A stretch of 64,000 nt of DNA from Streptomyces buecherae (GTDB taxonomy: Bacteria; Actinomycetota; Actinomycetes; Streptomycetales; Streptomycetaceae), in the NCBI RefSeq assembly GCF_014295035.1, contig NZ_CP060404.1, positions 1,840,001 to 1,904,000 of the forward strand, written 5' to 3'. Position 1 is the stretch's first letter. Each line of letters begins with the position of its first letter. Both the position numbers and the translations under genes were made by a program. The notes beneath the pieces were generated by a model. It was given only the letters and a program-made list of their open reading frames with translations, made no database searches and was not told where the DNA came from. Positions 59,727 to 64,000 of the stretch are shown here, in pieces.

Positions 59727-61778
59727 CTACTTCTCGCTGCCCGCCTTCTCGCGGCGCGAGGGTCGGGGCGCCGGGCCGCGGCGTACCGCCCCCGGCGGGT
59801 TCCACTCGGCGCGCTTGCGGGCCCGCAGCTTGGCCGCCTCGGAGGAGTCGAGCTGCCAGGGGACCGAGGTGACCATGACGCCGGGGGTGAACAGCAGACG
59901 GCCCTTGAGGCGCAGGGCGCTCTGGTTGTGCAGCAGTTGCTCGTACCAGCGGCCGACCACGTACTCGGGGATGTAGACGCTGATCACCTCGCGCGGGCTC
60001 TCCCGGCGCAGGCCCTTGACGTAGTCGATCACCGGGCGGGTGATCTCGCGGTAGGGCGAGTCGAGGATCTTGAGCGGTACGTCGATGCCGCGCTCGCTCC
60101 ACTCGGCCTGGAGCGCCTTGGTCTCGGCCGGGTCCACGCTGATGCTCAGGGCCTCAAGCCGGTCCGAGCGCATCAGCTTCGCGTAGGCCAGGGCCCGCAG
60201 CGTGGGCTTGTGGATCTTGGAGACGAGGACGATGGAGTGCACCCGGGAGGGGCGCGCGGAGTCCTCTGGTTCCTCGTCGGTGGCCAGTTCCTCGGCGACC
60301 CGGTCGTAGTGGCGGCGGATCGCGCTCATCGTCGCGTAGAAGATGACCATGCCCAGGAGGGCGACCCAGGCGCCGTGGGTGAACTTGGTGACCAGGACGA
60401 CGACCAGGACCAGGCCGGTGAAGGAGGCGCCGAAGGTGTTGATCGCGCGGGAGCGGATCATGTGGCGGCGCTTGGCCGGGTCCTTCTCGCTGGCCAGGTG
60501 GCGGTTCCAGTGCCGGACCATGCCGATCTGGCTGAGTGTGAAGGACACGAAGACGCCGACGATGTAGAGCTGGATGAGCTTGGTGGAGTCGGCCCCGTAG
60601 ACGTAGACGAGTATCGCCGCCGCGAGCGCCAGCAGCACGATGCCGTTGGAGAAGGCGAGGCGGTCGCCGCGGGTGTGGAGCTGGCGCGGCAGGTAGCGGT
60701 CCTGGGCCAGGATCGAGCCGAGCAGCGGGAAGCCGTTGTACGCGGTGTTGGCGGCCAGGAACAGCACGAGCGCGGTGGCCGCGGCGAGCACTACGAACAG
60801 GAACGACCCGTCGCCGAAGACGGCCGCCGCGACCTGCGAGATGACCGGGTCCTGGGTGAAGGCGGCGCCGACCGGCTCGCCGTTGTGCAGCAGGTCCTTG
60901 GCCGGGTTCTCCGCCATCTTCACGTCGGTGGCCATGGCCAGGCCGATGATGCCGCAGAACATGGTGACCGCCAGGGTGCCCATCATCAGCAGCGTGGTGG
61001 CCGCGTTCTTGCTCTTGGGCTTGCGGAAGGCGGGCACGCCGTTGCTGATGGCCTCGACGCCGGTGAGCGCCGCGCAGCCGGAGGAGAACGCGCGCAGCAG
61101 CAGGAAGATCAGCGCGAACCCGGCGAGCCCGGTCTTCTCCGCGTGGATCTCGTAGTCGGAGGTGGGCGCGTGCATGGAGTCGCCGAGCACCAGGCCGCGG
61201 AAGGCGCCCCAGGCGATCAGCAGGAAGACGCCCGCGACGAAGACGTAGGTGGGGATCGCGAAGAGCTTGCCCGACTCCTTGACCCCGCGCAGGTTCATCA
61301 GCGTCAGCAGCACGATGGTGCCCACCGCGAACAGCGTCTTGTGCTCGATGACGAACGGCACCGCGGAGCCGAGGTTCTCCACGCCGGAGGAGATAGACAC
61401 CGCGACGGTGAGGACGTAGTCGACCAGGAGGGCGCTGGCCACGGTGAGGCCGGCCTTGGGACCGAGGTTGGTGTTGGCCACCTCGTAGTCCCCGCCGCCG
61501 CTCGGGTAGGCGCGCACGTTCTGGCGGTACGAGGCGACCACCGTGAACATCAGCACGACGACGGCGACGGCGATCCACGGGCTGAAGTGGTAGGCCGACA
61601 CGCCTGCCACGGACAGTACGAGGAGGACCTCGCCCGGCGCGTACGCAACGGAGGAGAGCGGATCGGAGGCGAAGACCGGCAGGGCGATGCGCTTGGGGAG
61701 AAGGGTCTCACCCAGTTTGTCGCTGCGCAGCGCCCTGCCGATCAGGATCCGTTTTGGCAGGTCGGTCAGTTTGGACAC
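59727..61778 (-). CDS. APC-family amino-acid permease
   Basis: 683 aa: about 12 membrane segments in the first 450 residues, then a soluble C-terminal region of about 200 residues. The N terminus reads LLPKRIALPVFASDPLSSVAYAPGE, with the helix-1 signature of APC transporters, and NVRAYPSGGGDYEVANTNLGPKAGL follows. Substrate unknown, amino acid or possibly K+ by distant KUP relation. GTG 61778 (VSKLTDLPKRIL) is used because similarity begins there; upstream sequence is Arg/Pro-rich. This permease next to a TrmA-family gene is a common Streptomyces arrangement. Confidence 0.9.
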   Translation of the reverse strand: MSKLTDLPKRILIGRALRSDKLGETLLPKRIALPVFASDPLSSVAYAPGEVLLVLSVAGVSAYHFSPWIAVAVVVLMFTVVASYRQNVRAYPSGGGDYEVANTNLGPKAGLTVASALLVDYVLTVAVSISSGVENLGSAVPFVIEHKTLFAVGTIVLLTLMNLRGVKESGKLFAIPTYVFVAGVFLLIAWGAFRGLVLGDSMHAPTSDYEIHAEKTGLAGFALIFLLLRAFSSGCAALTGVEAISNGVPAFRKPKSKNAATTLLMMGTLAVTMFCGIIGLAMATDVKMAENPAKDLLHNGEPVGAAFTQDPVISQVAAAVFGDGSFLFVVLAAATALVLFLAANTAYNGFPLLGSILAQDRYLPRQLHTRGDRLAFSNGIVLLALAAAILVYVYGADSTKLIQLYIVGVFVSFTLSQIGMVRHWNRHLASEKDPAKRRHMIRSRAINTFGASFTGLVLVVVLVTKFTHGAWVALLGMVIFYATMSAIRRHYDRVAEELATDEEPEDSARPSRVHSIVLVSKIHKPTLRALAYAKLMRSDRLEALSISVDPAETKALQAEWSERGIDVPLKILDSPYREITRPVIDYVKGLRRESPREVISVYIPEYVVGRWYEQLLHNQSALRLKGRLLFTPGVMVTSVPWQLDSSEAAKLRARKRAEWNPPGAVRRGPAPRPSRREKAGSEK

Positions 61779-61848
61779 GCAGAGGATCGTAGGCGGTCGG
61801 CTCGCGGGCCGCCCACCCGCCACCCGTACAGCGGTCCCCCTGACTTTC

Positions 61849-63087
61849 CTAGGGGTGGCGGCGCAGTCGCACCGGGAGGCTGCGGTGGCCGTTGGAGATG
61901 AAGGAGTCCACCGGGAGCAGCTCCTTGGGGGCCACGGCCAGCTCCACGTCCGGGTAGCGCTCGAAGAGCGCGGGCAGTGCGATGGTCGCCTCAAGGCGGG
62001 CCAGCGACATGCCCACGCAGAAGTGCACGCCGTGCCCGAAGGAGACGTGGTCCTTGTTGGGCCGGGTCGCGTCGAACTGGTCGGCGTCCGGGCCGTGCAC
62101 CTCCGGGTCGCGCCCGGCGGCGGCGTACGAGACGAGGATGGCCTCGCCCTTGCGGATGGTCACCCCGGCCAGCTCGATGTCCTCCACCGCGTAGCGCAGC
62201 GGGAGGTTGGCCACCGGGGCCTGGACCCGCAGCGTCTCGTCGATGATGTCGTCCCAGCTCACCTCGCCGGAGCGGACGAGCGCGAGCTGCCCCGGATGGG
62301 TGAGCAGCGCGTGCAGGGCGTTGTCGAGCAGGTTGACGGTCGTCTCGTGTCCGGCGCTGAGCATCAGCAGCAGGGTGTCGAGCAGTTCCTGCTCGCTCAG
62401 TCGCGAGTCGCCGTCCTCGTCGCGGGCGGCGATCAGCCCGCTGGTCATGTCGTCGGCGGGCGCGGTGCGCTTGGCGGTGATCAGCTCGCCGAGCAACTGG
62501 TAGATCTCGGCGTAGGTGCGGGTGACCTCATCGGGGTCGGCCGAGGTGTGGAAGATGGAGTCCACGCAGGCGTGCAGGCGATCGCGCATGCCGGTGTCCG
62601 TGACGCCGAACAGCTCGCAGATGACCTGGATCGGGATCGGGTAGGCGTAGCCCTCGCGCAGGTCCACGACGCCGCCCGGCGGGGTGTCGGCGAACCCGTC
62701 GAGCAGGTCCGTGGTGATCTGCTCGATGCGCGGGCGCAGCGCGTTGGAGCGGCGCAGCGTGAACGCCTTGGAGACCAGCGTGCGCAGCCGCGTGTGGTCG
62801 CTGCCGTACGCGGTGAACATGTTCTGCACCGCGACCCAGGTGAACAGCGGCCACTCAGGGGATATCTCACCGTTGACCCACGCGGGCCAGTGTTGGCGCG
62901 GGTCCTTGGAGACGCGGGGGTCGGCCAGCAGGTCCTTGAGCATGGCCTGCTGCGTTACTGCCCACGCCACCACCCCGCCAGGGAGTTCCACCAGCGTCGC
63001 CGGCCCCCGGGCGCGGAGCCGGGCTCCCTCCCCGTGGATGTCGCGGCCGGTGGGGTCGATGGCGACGGGGCAGGACTGGGCTTCCAT
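61849..63087 (-). CDS. Cytochrome P450, CYP154-like
   Basis: 412 aa, soluble bacterial P450. I-helix [12 protein letters not shown]-helix ExxR in DETLRVQAP, and haem-binding [17 protein letters not shown] near the C terminus. Needs ferredoxin and reductase partners, none in the window. Assignment to CYP154 is by its position directly after a CYP157-like gene, a pairing seen in Streptomyces conservons, and not proven. ATG 63087 with GGAG upstream lies within the end of the preceding P450 gene (133-base overlap). Confidence 0.93.
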   Translation of the reverse strand: MEAQSCPVAIDPTGRDIHGEGARLRARGPATLVELPGGVVAWAVTQQAMLKDLLADPRVSKDPRQHWPAWVNGEISPEWPLFTWVAVQNMFTAYGSDHTRLRTLVSKAFTLRRSNALRPRIEQITTDLLDGFADTPPGGVVDLREGYAYPIPIQVICELFGVTDTGMRDRLHACVDSIFHTSADPDEVTRTYAEIYQLLGELITAKRTAPADDMTSGLIAARDEDGDSRLSEQELLDTLLLMLSAGHETTVNLLDNALHALLTHPGQLALVRSGEVSWDDIIDETLRVQAPVANLPLRYAVEDIELAGVTIRKGEAILVSYAAAGRDPEVHGPDADQFDATRPNKDHVSFGHGVHFCVGMSLARLEATIALPALFERYPDVELAVAPKELLPVDSFISNGHRSLPVRLRRHP

Positions 63088-64000
63088 GAGGTCTCTCCAG
63101 AGGTCGCGTCGAAAGTGGCGGGCGCTGAACTGACGGATGCGTGCGAAGTGGCCACGGGAACCGGCGGGAAGCGGACGGGCAGCGCGCTGAGCGCGCGGTG
63201 GAACGGCCCCGGCCGCCACTCCAACGCGTCGACGGGAACGGCGAGTTCGATGTCCGGCAGCCGGTCGAGCAGCTTCTCGACGGCGACCGAGGCGGCCAGC
63301 CGGGCGCTGCTCTGCGCCGGGCAGGCGTGCGGGCCCGCGCTCCAGGCCAGGTGGGCGCGGTTGCCCGCGCGCTGGTCGGAGGCGAGGGAGGAGTCGGTGT
63401 TGGCGGCGGCGAAGCTGATGACGACCGGCTCGCCCTCGCGCAGCCGCAGCCCGTCCAGGTCCACGTCGTGCACCGGGTAGTGGACGGCGTAGTTGGCCAT
63501 CGGCGGGTCGGTCCAGAGCACCTCGTCCAGGGCGTCGTCCACCGGCAGGCTGCCGCCGGCCAGGCTGCCGGCGAACCGGTCGTCGGACAGCAGCAGCCGC
63601 AGCCCGTTGGCGATGAGGTTCTGCTCGGGCTCGGTGCCCGCGCCCATGAGCACCACCAACTGGTGGAGCATCTCCTCGTCGGTCAGCTCCGCGGGGTGGG
63701 CCATCATCCAGGAGATGACGTCCGCGCCCGGCTTGGCGCGCTTGAGCGCCACCAGTTCGACGATGGCCTCGGTGAGCTGGGCGTTGGCCTGCTCGGCGTT
63801 GACTCCGTCGAAGATCCCGGACATGCCCGCGAGAAGGCGCTCACCGATCTCGGGCGGGCAGCCGAACATGCGGTTGGAGACGAGCATCGGGATGACCCGC
63901 GCGTACTCGACCAGCAGGTCCGCCTCGCCGCGCGCGCAGAACCGGTCGATGAGGGTGTCCGCGCTCTCCTCGACGTAGCCGCGCAGCGCGTTGGGGTCCA
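62955..64000 (-). CDS. Cytochrome P450 lacking ExxR, CYP157-like (partial)
   Basis: The 5' end lies beyond the right edge; 347 codons are visible and the frame is open up to 64000. I-helix [13 protein letters not shown] is present. The K-helix reads DEVLWTDPP, so the otherwise universal ExxR is E-V-L-W. The haem loop is [15 protein letters not shown] with the Cys retained but Phe replaced by Trp. Loss of ExxR is the known trait of the CYP157 family, which in Streptomyces is often linked to CYP154 in conservon operons (histidine-kinase-like, roadblock, DUF742, GTPase, P450). The remaining conservon genes would be expected just beyond 64000. The C terminus has a Pro/Ser/Gly-rich extension overlapping the next gene. 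Confidence 0.87.
   Translation of the reverse strand, partial: DPNALRGYVEESADTLIDRFCARGEADLLVEYARVIPMLVSNRMFGCPPEIGERLLAGMSGIFDGVNAEQANAQLTEAIVELVALKRAKPGADVISWMMAHPAELTDEEMLHQLVVLMGAGTEPEQNLIANGLRLLLSDDRFAGSLAGGSLPVDDALDEVLWTDPPMANYAVHYPVHDVDLDGLRLREGEPVVISFAAANTDSSLASDQRAGNRAHLAWSAGPHACPAQSSARLAASVAVEKLLDRLPDIELAVPVDALEWRPGPFHRALSALPVRFPPVPVATSHASVSSAPATFDATSGETSWKPSPAPSPSTPPAATSTGREPGSAPGGRRRWWNSLAGWWRGQ

Noticed and set aside
58791..61901. Long open frame of 1036 codons on the + strand
   Set aside because: Antisense to the RNA methyltransferase and APC permease genes, which have clear families; composition is typical of a shadow frame.
1..64000. CRISPR arrays, tRNA/rRNA genes, insertion sequences, integrases
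   Set aside because: No spacer-repeat pattern with regular unique spacers, no tRNA-like cloverleaf, and no transposase or recombinase motif was seen. The tandem repeats found have no spacers.

Overview
The window is high-GC DNA with dense GC-rich third codon positions, GTG starts, Shine-Dalgarno sequences such as GGAGG/AAGGAG, and families typical of Streptomyces: a BREX-2 (Pgl) system, Pnkp/Hen1 RNA repair, F420/LLM oxidoreductases, a SepF-like protein and a CYP154/CYP157-type P450 pair. It is almost certainly a Streptomyces or close actinomycete chromosome. No rRNA, tRNA, CRISPR array, integrase or transposase was seen.

Layout. 0.2-9 kb (minus strand): arginine deiminase, the RNA-repair pair hen1-pnkp (ATGA overlap), then an LLM oxidoreductase with a homocysteine methyltransferase. 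9.4-12.4 kb: a DUF6099-like protein, two DnaA-box sequences, a MazG-like pyrophosphohydrolase, an AAA ATPase and a SepF-like protein. 13-20 kb: a TetR regulator with a perfect palindromic operator candidate, a 3-hydroxybutyrate dehydrogenase, and a cluster with an iron theme (MTQ2-like methyltransferase, 2OG-Fe dioxygenase, YbdK-type ligase, haem-oxygenase-like iron enzyme, CDGSH protein). 19.9-25.2 kb: a frameshifted fragment of a TetM/OtrA-like ribosomal protection protein, a small ORF with a strong terminator, LysR, LLM, carotenoid oxygenase and NUDIX genes.

25.7-31.4 kb holds the most unusual unit. A promoter and a cobalamin riboswitch precede five tightly overlapping genes: a PduX-like GHMP (threonine) kinase, a fold-type-II PLP enzyme, an ATP-grasp ligase, an MFS exporter and a methyltransferase. 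No dedicated corrin enzyme is in the operon. The set looks like a small biosynthesis/export pathway switched on when B12 is scarce; a secreted amino-acid-derived chelator or other B12-stress metabolite is a reasonable hypothesis.

31.5-58 kb: a ferric-reductase-like membrane protein, an unknown membrane protein, then a defence island: a GmrSD-type (DUF262/DUF1524) protein fused to an alkyltransferase-like domain, a VapBC toxin-antitoxin pair, and a complete type 2 BREX operon (pglW-pglX-pglY-pglZ-brxD-brxHI). The VapBC-BREX segment is bracketed by an imperfect direct repeat. One copy is the 3' end of the downstream TrmA/RumA-family RNA methyltransferase gene and the other lies at 36.6 kb, which suggests integration into the 3' end of that gene.

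58-64 kb (minus strand): the RNA methyltransferase, a 50-bp perfect palindrome (terminator), an APC permease, and two overlapping P450 genes. The upstream P450 runs off the right edge and lacks the ExxR motif (CYP157-like).
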